Assembly (NCBI RefSeq): GCF_900188115.1
Contig: NZ_FZNW01000019.1
Span: 1 to 64,000 of the forward strand
Direction: 5' to 3'
From: Haloechinothrix alba
GTDB taxonomy: Bacteria > Actinomycetota > Actinomycetes > Mycobacteriales > Pseudonocardiaceae
Length of the DNA stretch: 64,000 bases
Positions 1 through 8,904 of this stretch are shown piece by piece. The position numbers and the translations under genes were made by a program. Below the pieces are notes generated by a model. It did no database searches. It saw nothing but the letters and a program-made list of their open reading frames with translations, and was not told the DNA's origin. Numbering within the stretch: position 1 is the first letter of the stretch; each line of letters opens with the position of its first letter.

Positions 1-107
1 CCTCATCCACGCCGCACAATCACCACACGCCTGACACAGCCGGCACACCACCCCCACCTACCGCGCACACCACCCACACAAACCCGAGGAGAACCTCATT
101 CAGCGCC
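1..107. other. C/A-rich intergenic segment
   Basis: This stretch downstream of the lycopene cyclase stop is strikingly poor in G on the plus strand and made of CAC/CCA-like steps. No start codon with a ribosome binding site, no hairpin and no known motif is visible. It probably is simple intergenic sequence, but the neighbouring gene lies outside the window. Confidence 0.4.
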
Positions 108-1274
108 CTACAGGAGGTACCGCCGCAGACGCCAGGGTGCGGCGGCGAACACGGCGCGCATGGCCGCGACCGTACCGAGCGTGTCCTCCCGCCCGGACAG
201 GAACGCGCGCTGGTGCCCGGCGGGCAGGTCGAAAAACAGCTCGAAGAACTCGGGTAGCGCCGCGCCCGGCATCGCCAGCAGGGCATGCATGCCCTTACGC
301 CGTAATGCATGCACCGTCACGGCCGCCGGGGTCCACGCCTCGTTCCTGGCGGCACGGGCGGCGTGCCGGTGGCCGCGCCGCAGGCCGTCGGCGAGGGACG
401 CCGCCACGCGCGGGGCGAGCTCGAGCGCGGTCGCCAGGTGGTAGCCGGTCGCAGGGTGTACCAACCCCGCTGCCACCCCGAAGGGCACCACGGGGTCGGG
501 TGGCGCCACCGGACCGGCACGGCCGGTACCGACGTCCAAGGGGATGCGCACGCGTTCCGCCGCGCGTCCCTCGGGGTTCATGCCGGCCGCCGCAAGCCGG
601 GTACGCAGTCTCCGCTCCAGCAGGGCGTGGCTCAGGCCCGGCCGGTGCGCCAGGCATGTCTCCTCGAGCAACACCCGGTTCCCCGGTAGCGGGAGCGTGT
701 ACAGGAAGCTGGCCGGTTCGCCTCCGGTCGGCGCGTGGGACCAGTCCATGAACAGCGCGGTCGATCCGGCGCACGGGACCAGTGAGCTCGCCTCCTCGGC
801 GGTCGCGATGACGCCGGTGGCCGTCTGCTCCGCGCGCCGGGACAGCCGCGACCACCGTCGTGGCCGGCGGTGGGGAGTCCCGGTGGCATCGATCACGACG
901 CGGGCCCGTAGCGTGCCGCCGGCGGTGAGGTCGATCTCGGTACCGCGCCCGAGGGGGCGCAGCGACCGGGCGTACGCCGCGACCGTCCGGACGTCGCTGT
1001 CGCGTAGCAGGTCAGCGAGGCGTGCGTTGTCGAGCACCGTGTAGCGGCGGGGGAGGGAGCGGTATCCGGACGTGCGTACCCGCGTACGCGCGGGTGCCAC
1101 GGCGACGGCGGGAAGGGCCCAGGTGGGCAACTCGTCGTGCCAGGCGCCGTAGGTCGCGGGCCAGCATCGGTGCGGGTCCTTGTCGACGAGCGCGGTCAGC
1201 AGGCCCGCGCGGGTGCAGGCGTGTGCCACCGCCCAGCCCGCTGGACCGCCACCGAGTACCGCGATATCGAGCAC
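108..1274 (-). CDS. crtY: Lycopene beta-cyclase, CrtY/plant-type family
   Basis: This flavoprotein of 388 residues should cyclise the ends of lycopene to beta-ionone rings in carotenoid synthesis. An N-terminal dinucleotide-binding motif GGGPAG sits at residues 8-13, with a VIDATG strand at 127-132. The cyclase signatures FMDW (175-178), FLYTLPL (190-196) and VLLEET (201-206) follow; the acidic pair in the last motif is the catalytic feature of this family. Length is normal for bacterial CrtY. The GTG start at 1274 has no Shine-Dalgarno sequence but a TAGTCT hexamer ends 6 nt upstream, so the mRNA is probably leaderless. No other carotenoid gene lies in the window on its downstream side; partners may be outside. 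Confidence 0.85.
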   Translation of the reverse strand: MLDIAVLGGGPAGWAVAHACTRAGLLTALVDKDPHRCWPATYGAWHDELPTWALPAVAVAPARTRVRTSGYRSLPRRYTVLDNARLADLLRDSDVRTVAAYARSLRPLGRGTEIDLTAGGTLRARVVIDATGTPHRRPRRWSRLSRRAEQTATGVIATAEEASSLVPCAGSTALFMDWSHAPTGGEPASFLYTLPLPGNRVLLEETCLAHRPGLSHALLERRLRTRLAAAGMNPEGRAAERVRIPLDVGTGRAGPVAPPDPVVPFGVAAGLVHPATGYHLATALELAPRVAASLADGLRRGHRHAARAARNEAWTPAAVTVHALRRKGMHALLAMPGAALPEFFELFFDLPAGHQRAFLSGREDTLGTVAAMRAVFAAAPWRLRRYLL

Positions 1275-1280
1275 GCCTCG

Positions 1281-1286
1281 AGACTA
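1281..1286 (-). promoter_or_regulatory. -10 box of crtY (leaderless layout)
   Basis: TAGTCT on the minus strand lies 6 nt before the GTG of the lycopene cyclase, which lacks a ribosome binding site. The spacing puts the transcription start on or next to the start codon. Confidence 0.5.
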
Positions 1287-1365
1287 TGCCACCGGTGCCT
1301 GCCGGTCCCGGTCCAGCTTCACGCGTGGCAGCGAGGCGAGGATTACGGTAGAGGGGGTGAGTGGG

Positions 1366-2934
1366 ATGACAAGCAGTACCGATGATGCCGCCGGAGCCCG
1401 GACAGCCCGCAGGGACGCGACGGCCGCGGCGGCCGAGAGCTCGAACGCTGCGTTTCGTATCGACAGGGACCGCATCGCCACGTCCCCGTTCTTCGCCCGG
1501 CTCGGCGGCGTGACCCAGGTGGTCAGTACCACCGACTCCGGCCTGCTGCACAACAGGCTCACGCACAGCCTGAAGGTGGCACAGGTCGCGCGCGCGATCG
1601 CGGATCGGCTCTCCGCCACCGCGAGCGACGCCGCCGTGCTCGACAAGCTCGGTGGCTGCGACCCCGATGTGGTCGAGGCCGCAGCGCTGGCGCATGACCT
1701 CGGGCACCCGCCGTTCGGGCACCTCGGCGAGCAGGTGCTCGACGAGCTGGCGCGGGAACGTTTCGGGCTCACCGACGGGTTCGAGGGCAACGCGCAGACC
1801 TTCCGGATCCTCACCACCACGGACGTACGCGGCCCGACGGCCGTGGGGCTCGACCTGACCGCTGCGGTGCGCGCCGCCGTGCTGAAGTACCCGTGGGCGC
1901 GCCTCGGTGTACCCCAGCCACACCCGTCCTCGATGGCGGTGCCGCCCCGCGGGGCCGGTGAGCCCGCCGAGGCTCCCGGTACCGGTTCGAGCAAGTACTC
2001 GGCCTACTTCACCGAGCTCGACGACGTCGACCAGGCGCGCGAGCCGTTCCGGCGGTACATCGAGCCGTGGCAACAGACCGTCGAGGCCTCGGTGATGGAT
2101 ACGGCCGACGACATCGCCTACGCCATCCACGATCTGCAGGATTTCCACCGCATCGGCGTGCTCCAGCAGGCGAGCGTGGCGGGGGAGCTGCAGCAGTGGA
2201 CCCGGCACGCGCTCGAGCTGTCGACGGTGCCCGAGTCGAGGATGGCTACCCGGGACGGGCGGTCCGGGTACTCGCTGGAAAGGCTCCGTCGCCGGTTGCA
2301 CGCCAAGGACTCGTGGATCGTCGACGACGACGCTTTCGCGTACGCGGTGGCACGGGTGCGCCGTGAGCTGGTGGACGGCCTGCTCGCCGCCGTGTTCGAC
2401 GGTTCGGTCGAGGCCGAGCAGGCGATCGCCGAGTTCTCGACACGCTGGACCGAACGGCTGGTGGAGGGGATCGTCCTCACCGAGTCCCCGTCCACCCGGT
2501 CGGGGCACGTGACGCTGCGCGCCGAGCAGTGGCACGAGGTGCAGATCCTGAAATGGGTACACAGCCGGTTCGTGTTGCTGCGTCCCGACCTGGCGCTGCA
2601 CCAGCGGGGGCAGGCTGCCTTGCTGCGGAACCTGGTCGGCGAGCTGGACGAGTGGGTACGCGACGGCAGCGAATGGTACCGCATCCCGCGCAGGTTGCAC
2701 GATCTCGTCGAGCTGGCCACGACCGAGTACCAGCGACTCGAGAGGGACCGCCCCGAGCTGCTACGCCTCTCGCGCCCGGCCGGGGCCGGAGGCGAGTACG
2801 ACATCCGGACACTCGCGCGGGGCCGTGCCATCGTGGACTTCGTGGCGTCACTGACGGACAAGCAGGGAGTCGCGTTGCTGGACTCGCTTTCCGGGCGGGC
2901 CACCACACCGTGGTCGGAGTCGTTCGTCCTGTGA
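1366..2934 (+). CDS. dgt: Deoxyguanosinetriphosphate triphosphohydrolase (dGTPase), HD domain
   Basis: The 522-residue protein belongs to the dGTPase family, which hydrolyses dNTPs (classically dGTP) to the nucleoside and triphosphate and so shapes dNTP pools in the cytosol. The metal-binding HD motifs are clear: RLTHSLKV at 64-71, HDLGH at 110-114, then EGNAQ at 140-144 and an ADDIAY segment further on. The ATG at 1366 is chosen because it follows a purine-rich GAGGGGGTGAG; the frame is open farther upstream but that part shows no family similarity. The stop overlaps the GTG of the next gene by 4 nt, so the two are translationally coupled. Confidence 0.88.
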   Translation: MTSSTDDAAGARTARRDATAAAAESSNAAFRIDRDRIATSPFFARLGGVTQVVSTTDSGLLHNRLTHSLKVAQVARAIADRLSATASDAAVLDKLGGCDPDVVEAAALAHDLGHPPFGHLGEQVLDELARERFGLTDGFEGNAQTFRILTTTDVRGPTAVGLDLTAAVRAAVLKYPWARLGVPQPHPSSMAVPPRGAGEPAEAPGTGSSKYSAYFTELDDVDQAREPFRRYIEPWQQTVEASVMDTADDIAYAIHDLQDFHRIGVLQQASVAGELQQWTRHALELSTVPESRMATRDGRSGYSLERLRRRLHAKDSWIVDDDAFAYAVARVRRELVDGLLAAVFDGSVEAEQAIAEFSTRWTERLVEGIVLTESPSTRSGHVTLRAEQWHEVQILKWVHSRFVLLRPDLALHQRGQAALLRNLVGELDEWVRDGSEWYRIPRRLHDLVELATTEYQRLERDRPELLRLSRPAGAGGEYDIRTLARGRAIVDFVASLTDKQGVALLDSLSGRATTPWSESFVL

Positions 2935-3623
2935 AGGCGCGCCAGGTCGCGGGCGGCGGCCGAGCGGTGGAGGTCGCACCGCAACGGTTACGACGGTGGT
3001 TCGACAACTTCGCTACCCGAAACGACGGTATCCGTGGCACCGAGCGCACCCCGGACGCGGTCACCGTCACCGGTGGAAACGGAACCACGGCGACGGCGAC
3101 TGTGCCGTTCGCCCCGCTCCCGCCACGCGAGGGCGGGCACACCTCTGTGGCGGGCCTCGCCGTGGACGAGCTGGTCGAGCACGCCTGCCGGAACCGGCGT
3201 ATCGGGTTGATCCTGGTCCGCGCCGGCGCGCACAGCGTCGGCATAGCCGATGGCGACTCCGTGGTGACCTCGCGTACCGACCGTCATCACGTGCAGGGCC
3301 GCACCTCCGCGGGTGGCTGGTCCCAGCAGCGGTTCGCGCGCAGGCGGCAAGGGCAGGCACGGCAGGCGCTACGCAGGGCGGCCGACGATGCCGCGGAGGT
3401 CGTGCTCGCCGAGGTCGACCGGCTGGACGCGGTGGTTCTCGGCGGTGACCGGGCGGCGCTGGACGAGCTGCGGGCGGACTCCCGCCTGCGTCCGGTCTTC
3501 GCGCTGGTGCGGGGCGAGGTGCTCGACGTGCCCGAGCCGCGGCGCCGGGTCCTGGACGAGGCCGCCGCGCGGGCCCGCGCAGTGGAGATCGTGATCAGAG
3601 ATCCCGGCACCGCCGGAGGGTGA
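2931..3623 (+). CDS. acVLRF1-type peptidyl-tRNA hydrolase (Vms1/eRF1-like)
   Basis: This 230-residue protein resembles the actinobacterial VLRF1 family, relatives of eukaryotic Vms1 and release factor eRF1 that cut peptidyl-tRNA on stalled ribosomes. The recognisable segment is QGRTSAGGWSQQRFARRR at 122-139, which holds the conserved glycine-rich loop with glutamine (the counterpart of the GGQ/GSQ loop) followed by basic residues for tRNA or rRNA contact. A Rossmann-like alpha/beta second half follows. Translation starts at GTG 2931 inside the stop of dgt (GTGA overlap). Family assignment is by motif memory; its role in ribosome rescue is known for the family and inferred here. Confidence 0.75.
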   Translation: MKARQVAGGGRAVEVAPQRLRRWFDNFATRNDGIRGTERTPDAVTVTGGNGTTATATVPFAPLPPREGGHTSVAGLAVDELVEHACRNRRIGLILVRAGAHSVGIADGDSVVTSRTDRHHVQGRTSAGGWSQQRFARRRQGQARQALRRAADDAAEVVLAEVDRLDAVVLGGDRAALDELRADSRLRPVFALVRGEVLDVPEPRRRVLDEAAARARAVEIVIRDPGTAGG

Positions 3624-3802
3624 GCCTGCGCACGCCCCGCCGCGACGAACCGTCGGTGGTCCGTACACTGAGGTGATGGTCGTTCGCCTGGAATAGTCAC
3701 GGATATAGGCACCGTACCCGCCTGAGGCTCCCCGAACGGGTCGTAGCTCCGGCGGGAACGTATACCCACCCGACCACCGATCGTCAGCACACGGAGTCGC
3801 TT
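3624..3802. other. Intergenic region before the ABC-F gene
   Basis: About 180 bases without a recognisable gene, strong hairpin or known riboswitch. It must hold the promoter of the ABC-F gene, but no convincing -35/-10 pair is evident by eye. Confidence 0.4.
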
Positions 3803-5431
3803 GTGATCACGGCTACCGGCCTGGAACTGCGCGCCGGTTCACGCATCCTGCTCACCGACACAGCGTTACGCGTCCAGCCAGGGGACCGCATCGGTCTCGT
3901 GGGCCGCAACGGCGCGGGCAAGACGAGCACGCTGCGCGCGCTGGCAGGCGAGGCGCAACCGTACGCCGGTGAGATCACCCGGGCCACCGAGCTGGGGTAC
4001 CTGCCGCAGGATCCGCGAGAAGGTGACCTGTCGGTCACCGCGAACGACCGCGTGCTGTCCGCACGGGGCCTCGACGAGATCGCGCGGGAGATGGAGAAGT
4101 CCCAGGTCGCCATGGCAGAGCTCGCCGATGACACGGCGCGGGAACGCGCCGTGCGGACCTACGGCAAGCTGGAGGAGCGGTTCGCCTCGCTCGGCGGCTA
4201 CGCGGCCGAGAGTGAGGCGACCCGCATCTGCGTGAACCTCGGACTGGAGCAGCGGGTGCTCGGCCAGCCCCTCGAGACGCTGTCCGGCGGGCAACGCAGG
4301 AGGGTGGAGCTGGCCAGGATCCTGTTCGCCGCGACAGAGGGTGGGCTCGGTGCCAAGTCGAACCGCATCCTGCTGCTGGATGAGCCGACCAACCATCTCG
4401 ACGCCGACTCGATCAGCTGGTTGCGTGCCTTCCTCAAGGCCCACGAGGGCGGCCTCGTCGTGATCAGTCACGACGTCGACCTGCTGGACGAGGTCGTGAA
4501 CAAGGTGTGGTTCCTCGACGCCCAGCGCGGCGAGCTGGACGTCTACAACATGAGCTGGAGCCGCTACCTCGACGCCCGAGCGACGGACGAGAAGCGACGC
4601 AGGCGCGAGCGAGCCAACGCCGAGCGCAAGGCTTCGGCGCTGCAGCAGCAGGCTGCCAAGCTCGGCGCGAAGGCCACCAAGGCGGTCGCGGCGAAGAACA
4701 TGGCGCGCAGGGCCGACGAGATGCTCGCGAACCTGGAGTCCGAGCGCACCGAGGACAAGACCGCGTCGATCACGTTCCCCGCCCCGGCGCCGTGCGGGAA
4801 GACGCCGCTCAGCGCGGAGGGGCTGTCGAAGTCCTACGGCTCGCTGGAGATCTTCACAGGTGTCGACCTCGCGATCGACAGGGGTTCGAAGGTCGTGGTC
4901 CTCGGCCTCAACGGTGCGGGCAAGACCACGTTGCTCCGGCTGCTCGGCGGGCTGGAGCGACCCGACGCCGGCCGTACCGTGCCCGGGCACGGCCTGCGTA
5001 TCGGGTACTACGCCCAGGAGCACGAGACCCTCGACCACTCGGCGAACGTGTGGGAGAACATCCGGCACCTGGCCCCGGACACCGGTGAGCAGGAGCTACG
5101 AACCCTGCTCGGCACGTTCCTGTTCTCCGGTGAGCAGCTGAACCAGCCTGCCGAGACGCTCTCCGGTGGGGAGAAGACACGCCTGGCGCTCGCGGGGCTG
5201 GTCTCCAGCGCCGCGAACGTACTGCTGCTCGACGAGCCGACGAACAACCTCGACCCGGCAAGCCGGGAGCAGGTCCTCGATGCGCTACGCAGCTACGCGG
5301 GCGCGGTCGTGCTTGTCACGCACGACCCCGGAGCCGTCGACGCGCTCGACCCGGAACGGGTGATCCTGCTGCCCGACGGCAACGAGGACTTCTGGTCCGA
5401 GGAGTACCGGGAACTGGTGGAGCTGGCATAA
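3803..5431 (+). CDS. ABC-F family ATPase (ribosome-associated type)
   Basis: A soluble protein of 542 residues with two ABC ATPase domains and no membrane segments, as in ABC-F translation factors and ribosome-protection proteins. Domain 1 has Walker A GRNGAGKT (34-41), signature LSGGQ (160-164) and Walker B LLLDEPTNHLD (190-200). A lysine/arginine-rich helical linker of about 80 residues (near 255-335) follows. Domain 2 has GLNGAGKTT (368-376), LSGGEK (453 on) and LLLDEPTNNLD (474-484). Both catalytic glutamates are present. It starts with GTG. The sequence does not tell whether it is a housekeeping factor or an antibiotic-resistance type; its conserved-gene surroundings favour housekeeping. 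Confidence 0.85.
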   Translation: MITATGLELRAGSRILLTDTALRVQPGDRIGLVGRNGAGKTSTLRALAGEAQPYAGEITRATELGYLPQDPREGDLSVTANDRVLSARGLDEIAREMEKSQVAMAELADDTARERAVRTYGKLEERFASLGGYAAESEATRICVNLGLEQRVLGQPLETLSGGQRRRVELARILFAATEGGLGAKSNRILLLDEPTNHLDADSISWLRAFLKAHEGGLVVISHDVDLLDEVVNKVWFLDAQRGELDVYNMSWSRYLDARATDEKRRRRERANAERKASALQQQAAKLGAKATKAVAAKNMARRADEMLANLESERTEDKTASITFPAPAPCGKTPLSAEGLSKSYGSLEIFTGVDLAIDRGSKVVVLGLNGAGKTTLLRLLGGLERPDAGRTVPGHGLRIGYYAQEHETLDHSANVWENIRHLAPDTGEQELRTLLGTFLFSGEQLNQPAETLSGGEKTRLALAGLVSSAANVLLLDEPTNNLDPASREQVLDALRSYAGAVVLVTHDPGAVDALDPERVILLPDGNEDFWSEEYRELVELA

Positions 5432-5672
5432 CACCGCAGGACTGCGGTCGGCCCGGCAGCGGCCACGCTTCCAGCTCTGGCCCGACCGTGGGTACACCTG
5501 CGGCCCTGGTGCGGCGGCGTGGTGGATTCCACGGACGTGATTAGGCCGTCCGTGGGTGATCTTCCAGGGCATTTTCGTCTCCCGTCTGGCGTTCAGCGGC
5601 GCAGTGTTCGATCATTGCGACATAAGGGGCTGGCTGTGGCCCACACCACTCTCCGGTAGGAGGCGGGAAATC

Positions 5673-5882
5673 GTGGCTGATCTGAAGAAGGGCGCGCGCA
5701 TCACCGGTGACTCACGGGACAAGTTGGCGGCCGACCTGAAGAAGAAGTACGAGAAGGGCGAGAGCATCCGGAGCCTCGCGGAGTCGACCGGGCGCTCCTA
5801 CGGGTTCGTGCACCGGGTGCTCTGCGAGTCCGGTGTGCAGCTACGCGGACGTGGTGGCGCTACCCGGACGAGGAAGAAGTAG
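5673..5882 (+). CDS. Small helix-turn-helix protein (69 aa)
   Basis: A basic 69-residue protein with a charged N-terminal half (DLKKKYEKGE) and a helix-turn-helix core around residues 31-55 (SIRSLAESTGRSYGFVHRVL), ending in a basic tail TRTRKK. Small HTH proteins of this form are widespread and conserved in actinobacteria; their targets are not known to me. The GTG start follows an excellent ribosome binding site (GGTAGGAGGCGGG at 5654-5667). The gene ends with TAG; the same frame continues after it with a cysteine-rich open stretch (see the entry at 5883). Confidence 0.75.
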   Translation: MADLKKGARITGDSRDKLAADLKKKYEKGESIRSLAESTGRSYGFVHRVLCESGVQLRGRGGATRTRKK

Positions 5883-6185
5883 CTCTGCCAGGAGTGCGGG
5901 CCGTGCCAGGGTGGCGGGCCGGTCCGCCATCGCCGACCATGCCCCGAGCAGTACCAGCGGCTACACCGCCCGGCTCTGCCGCGTCGCCGGTGTGAGCACT
6001 GCGGCCGCGCCGGGCCCGGTGGCGGGGACGGATCGGGCCCGGCGCGGCCGTTCTTCTGCGCGGTCCGCAGGCGATGCTCGACGGGGCGGGACCAGCCGGG
6101 CGCGTGCGATCCGTGTGGCCGTGCGCGCCCGTACATGCCTGATTGTGCCTTCCGGGAATCAATGCGACTCGATGATGCGTTAACC
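5883..6185 (+). pseudogene. Cysteine-rich open frame directly after the HTH stop (possible zinc-ribbon relic or read-through tail)
   Basis: Immediately behind the TAG of the small HTH gene, and in the same frame, about 100 sense codons run before the next stop. They encode 12 cysteines, several as CxxC pairs (CQECGPC, CEHCG, CDPCG). By hand count about 82 percent of third positions in the first 77 codons are G or C, higher than the second positions, which is a coding-like bias. There is no in-frame start codon early in the stretch. It may be a degraded zinc-ribbon gene, a tail reached by read-through, or chance in GC-rich DNA. Apart from this the 360-base gap to the next gene holds only the promoter region of the ABC exporter, with two ACTTCG copies near 6205 and 6222. 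Confidence 0.3.
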
Positions 6186-6243
6186 TGCTCAGGAAGCGCA
6201 TAAACTTCGAGTATTGCTTAACTTCGGAAGGTGTGCCGGGGCG

Positions 6244-8109
6244 ATGGACAACACATGGTCACTGCTGAGTAGCACGATGCGCGGCGTCGACGCCCCGGCG
6301 CGGCTCCGCGCGGGCACGATCTCCCGGGTAGCCGCGTTCTCCCGGCCGTACCGGGCCCACCTGTCGGTCTTCGGCGTCCTCACCGTGATCGGTGCCGTGC
6401 TGGCGGTGAGTACCCCGCTGCTGGCGGGCGAGGTCGTCAATACCATCGTGGACAGGCAAGACACCCGGATGGTCGTGATCCTGGCGCTGGTGATCGCGGC
6501 CGTCGCGTGTGTCGATGCGGCAGTCGGCCTCGCCGAGCGGTGGCAGTCCGCCAGGATCGGGGAAGGGCTGATCTACGACCTGCGCCGCGCGGTGTTCGAG
6601 CACGTCCAGCGTATGCCTGTGGCGTTCTTCCATCGCACCCGCACCGGTGCGCTCGTGAGCAGGCTGAACAACGACGTTATCGGCGCACAGCGCACCTTCA
6701 CCGCGACACTGTCCGGACTGGTCACCAACTCGGTCCAGCTGATACTCGCCGTTGCGGTGATGGTCACGCTGTCCTGGCAGATCACCGCGCTTGCCCTTGT
6801 GCTGCTGCCGGTGTTCGTGGTTCCCGCCCGCCGCATCGCCCGGCGGATGGCACACCTGCAACGCGAAGCGGCTCGGCTCAACTCCGGAATGACCACCCAG
6901 ATGACGGAACGGTTCTCCGCGTCGGGTGCCACGCTGGTGAAGCTGCTCGGTGACCCGCGCGCGGAGGCCGTCGAGTTCGGGCAGCATGCCGCACAGGTGC
7001 GTGATGTCGGGGTGCGCACCGCGATGTTGACGCGCTGGTTCATGACCACGCTGACGCTGGTCTCGGCGCTCGCCCTGGCCCTGGTGTACGGCCTGGGTGG
7101 CTGGCTGGCCCTCGGCGGTGCGCTGGACGCCGGGACGGTGGTCGCCATGGCCCTGCTCCTGACGCGCCTGTACACACCGCTGACGGCGCTGGCGAACCTG
7201 CGGGTGGACATCATGGCTGCTCTGGTGTCCTTCGAGCGGATCTTCGAGGTGCTCGACCTCGAGCCGGGCATCACCGAACATCCGGACGCACGGCGGGTCC
7301 CCGCGGGCGCGGTGTCGGTGGAGCTGCGCCATGTACGGTTCGCCTACCCGCCTGCCGAACAGGTCTCGCTGGCCTCTCTCGAAGAGGTCGCCACGCTGGA
7401 CACCCGCGAAGGTGAGCAGGTTCTGCACGGTATCGACTTCCGGGTGCCGGCCGGTCGGACGGTCGCGCTGGTCGGCGCCTCCGGCGCGGGCAAGTCCACG
7501 ATCGCCTCGTTGGTACCGCGGTTGTACGACGTCGACACGGGCTCGGTGCGGCTGGCGGGAGTGGACGTGCGCGAGCTGAGCTTCGCCAGCTTGCGCGAGA
7601 CGGTCGGGGTGGTGGCTCAGGACGGCCACCTCTTCCACGACACGATCCGGGAGAACCTCGCCTACGCGAACCGGGATGCCACCGAGGACGAGATATACGC
7701 CGCGCTCGGCCGCGCGCGCCTCGGATCGCTGGTGGCCTCCCTGCCCGACGGGTTGGACACCGTCGTCGGGGATCGCGGGTACCGGCTCTCCGGCGGGGAA
7801 CGGCAGCGCCTGACGATAGCGCGACTGCTGCTGGCTCAGCCGCGCGTCGTCGTGCTCGACGAGGCGACGGCCCACCTCGACGCCGAGTCCGAGGCCGCGG
7901 TCGCCGCCGCGCTCGCCGACGCGCTCGACGGGCGAACGGCATTGATCATCGCCCACCGGCTGTCCACCATCCGCGCCGCCGACCAGATCCTTGTCGTCGA
8001 CGGCGGCACCATCGTCGAACGTGGCACCCACCAGGAGCTTCTCGATGCGGGCGGTCGTTACGCGGACCTCTACCGGACCCAGTTCGCGGAGTCGGAGCCT
8101 GCCGCGTGA
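6244..8109 (+). CDS. ABC exporter half-transporter (permease fused to ATPase)
   Basis: The 621-residue protein has an exporter-type transmembrane domain (about residues 20-310, six helices) fused to an ATPase domain. Walker A GASGAGKST is at 411-419, signature LSGGERQR at 515-522 and Walker B VVVLDEATAHLD at 535-546, followed by the switch histidine in IAHRLST. It should work as a dimer in the membrane and export a lipid, peptide or drug; the substrate cannot be read from sequence. The ATG at 6244 is preferred over an upstream TTG because GGAAGG lies 12 nt before it and homology begins there. The downstream hydrolase gene begins 10 nt after the stop, so they probably form an operon. Confidence 0.85.
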   Translation: MDNTWSLLSSTMRGVDAPARLRAGTISRVAAFSRPYRAHLSVFGVLTVIGAVLAVSTPLLAGEVVNTIVDRQDTRMVVILALVIAAVACVDAAVGLAERWQSARIGEGLIYDLRRAVFEHVQRMPVAFFHRTRTGALVSRLNNDVIGAQRTFTATLSGLVTNSVQLILAVAVMVTLSWQITALALVLLPVFVVPARRIARRMAHLQREAARLNSGMTTQMTERFSASGATLVKLLGDPRAEAVEFGQHAAQVRDVGVRTAMLTRWFMTTLTLVSALALALVYGLGGWLALGGALDAGTVVAMALLLTRLYTPLTALANLRVDIMAALVSFERIFEVLDLEPGITEHPDARRVPAGAVSVELRHVRFAYPPAEQVSLASLEEVATLDTREGEQVLHGIDFRVPAGRTVALVGASGAGKSTIASLVPRLYDVDTGSVRLAGVDVRELSFASLRETVGVVAQDGHLFHDTIRENLAYANRDATEDEIYAALGRARLGSLVASLPDGLDTVVGDRGYRLSGGERQRLTIARLLLAQPRVVVLDEATAHLDAESEAAVAAALADALDGRTALIIAHRLSTIRAADQILVVDGGTIVERGTHQELLDAGGRYADLYRTQFAESEPAA

Positions 8110-8119
8110 GGATGGCGGG

Positions 8120-8830
8120 GTGCATCCCTGGCCCCGCGAAGTGATCCGCCGCCCCGGACTGTCGGTACTGCCCGCCCGTGGCTCGACCAGAGGGGCGGTG
8201 TTGGTCCTGCACGGCGGAGCGCAGCACGGCGTGCACCAGGTCCGGCCGTGGTCACCGCCGTTCCTGCGGATGGCGCATCTTGCCGGTGTGATCTGGCGCG
8301 AGGTGGCCGCGCAGGGCATCGAGGTGTGGTTGCTCCGCAACCGGGTGCGCGGCTGGAACGCACCTCGGCTGGACCCGGTGCACGACGGCCGTATGGCGAT
8401 GGCGCGGCTGCACGCGCTCCGGCCCGGGGTGCCCGTCGCGCTGGTCGGCCATTCCATGGGCGGCCGGGTCGCCGTCCGTCTCGCGGACGACCCGGCGGTC
8501 ACGGCGGTCTGCGGCCTCGCTCCCTGGACGACCGAGAAGGACTGGACGAGCCCGCTGGAGTCGGTCCGGACGGTACTGGTTCACGGCAGCGAGGACAGCG
8601 TGACCAGCCCGGGGAGCTCGTACTCGTTCGCCGAACGCGCCTGCGCCCGAAGCGATGTGCTGCGGTTCGTCGTGGTCGGGGAGGAGCATCGGATGCTGCG
8701 CCGCCCCGGCGTCTGGAGCCACGTCGTGCGAGCCTTCGCCAGGGACGCATTCGCGGTGACTCACCCGGACGGAGTCCTCGAACGAGCCAGGTCGTACCCC
8801 GCCGCCCAACGTCTCGAAATCGCGCTATAG
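8120..8830 (+). CDS. Alpha/beta hydrolase
   Basis: A 236-residue alpha/beta hydrolase fold protein. The nucleophile elbow GHSMGG lies at 110-115 with an intact serine, preceded by the oxyanion-region HGG motif (LVLHGGAQHG, about 30-40). A possible acid (GSED) and histidine (EEHRM) follow in the usual order, so the triad looks complete. GTG 8120 is chosen because GAGGA lies 8 nt upstream. It starts 10 nt after the ABC exporter stop and is probably co-transcribed; it might process the exported compound, but that is only inference from position. Confidence 0.75.
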   Translation: MHPWPREVIRRPGLSVLPARGSTRGAVLVLHGGAQHGVHQVRPWSPPFLRMAHLAGVIWREVAAQGIEVWLLRNRVRGWNAPRLDPVHDGRMAMARLHALRPGVPVALVGHSMGGRVAVRLADDPAVTAVCGLAPWTTEKDWTSPLESVRTVLVHGSEDSVTSPGSSYSFAERACARSDVLRFVVVGEEHRMLRRPGVWSHVVRAFARDAFAVTHPDGVLERARSYPAAQRLEIAL

Positions 8831-8832
8831 GA

Positions 8833-8904
8833 ACCGCGGCCGCGCGTCCGGGGGCTACCACCGTCGGCACCGCGGCCGCGCGTCCGGGGGCTACCACCGT
8901 CGGC
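8833..8904. repeat. Perfect 36-bp tandem repeat, two copies
   Basis: Two directly adjacent, identical 36-bp units (8833-8868 and 8869-8904) lie just behind the hydrolase stop codon. Each unit carries a GCGGCCGCG core. There is no spacer between them. The rest of the gap to 9077 holds no gene that can be supported. Confidence 0.9.

Noticed and set aside
1-107. C/A-rich segment as a repeat or rut-like terminator
   Set aside because: It has no repeat unit and no hairpin; a Rho site cannot be supported by composition alone.
80-112. A further copy of the dispersed palindrome (CATTCAGC near 98)
   Set aside because: Only eight bases match one arm; the opposite arm is missing.
108-1274. A carotenoid gene cluster
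   Set aside because: Only the cyclase is in the window; its neighbour on the right is the unrelated dGTPase gene.
1012-2700. 562-codon open frame on the minus strand opposite the dGTPase gene
   Set aside because: It is an antisense shadow caused by high GC; the plus strand has all HD motifs and a ribosome binding site.
6259-8502. 747-codon open frame on the minus strand
   Set aside because: It lies opposite the ABC exporter and hydrolase, shows no domain, and is dominated by Arg/Gln/His/Gly as expected of antisense frames.
8833-8904. CRISPR array
   Set aside because: There are only two adjacent copies without spacers and no cas genes nearby.
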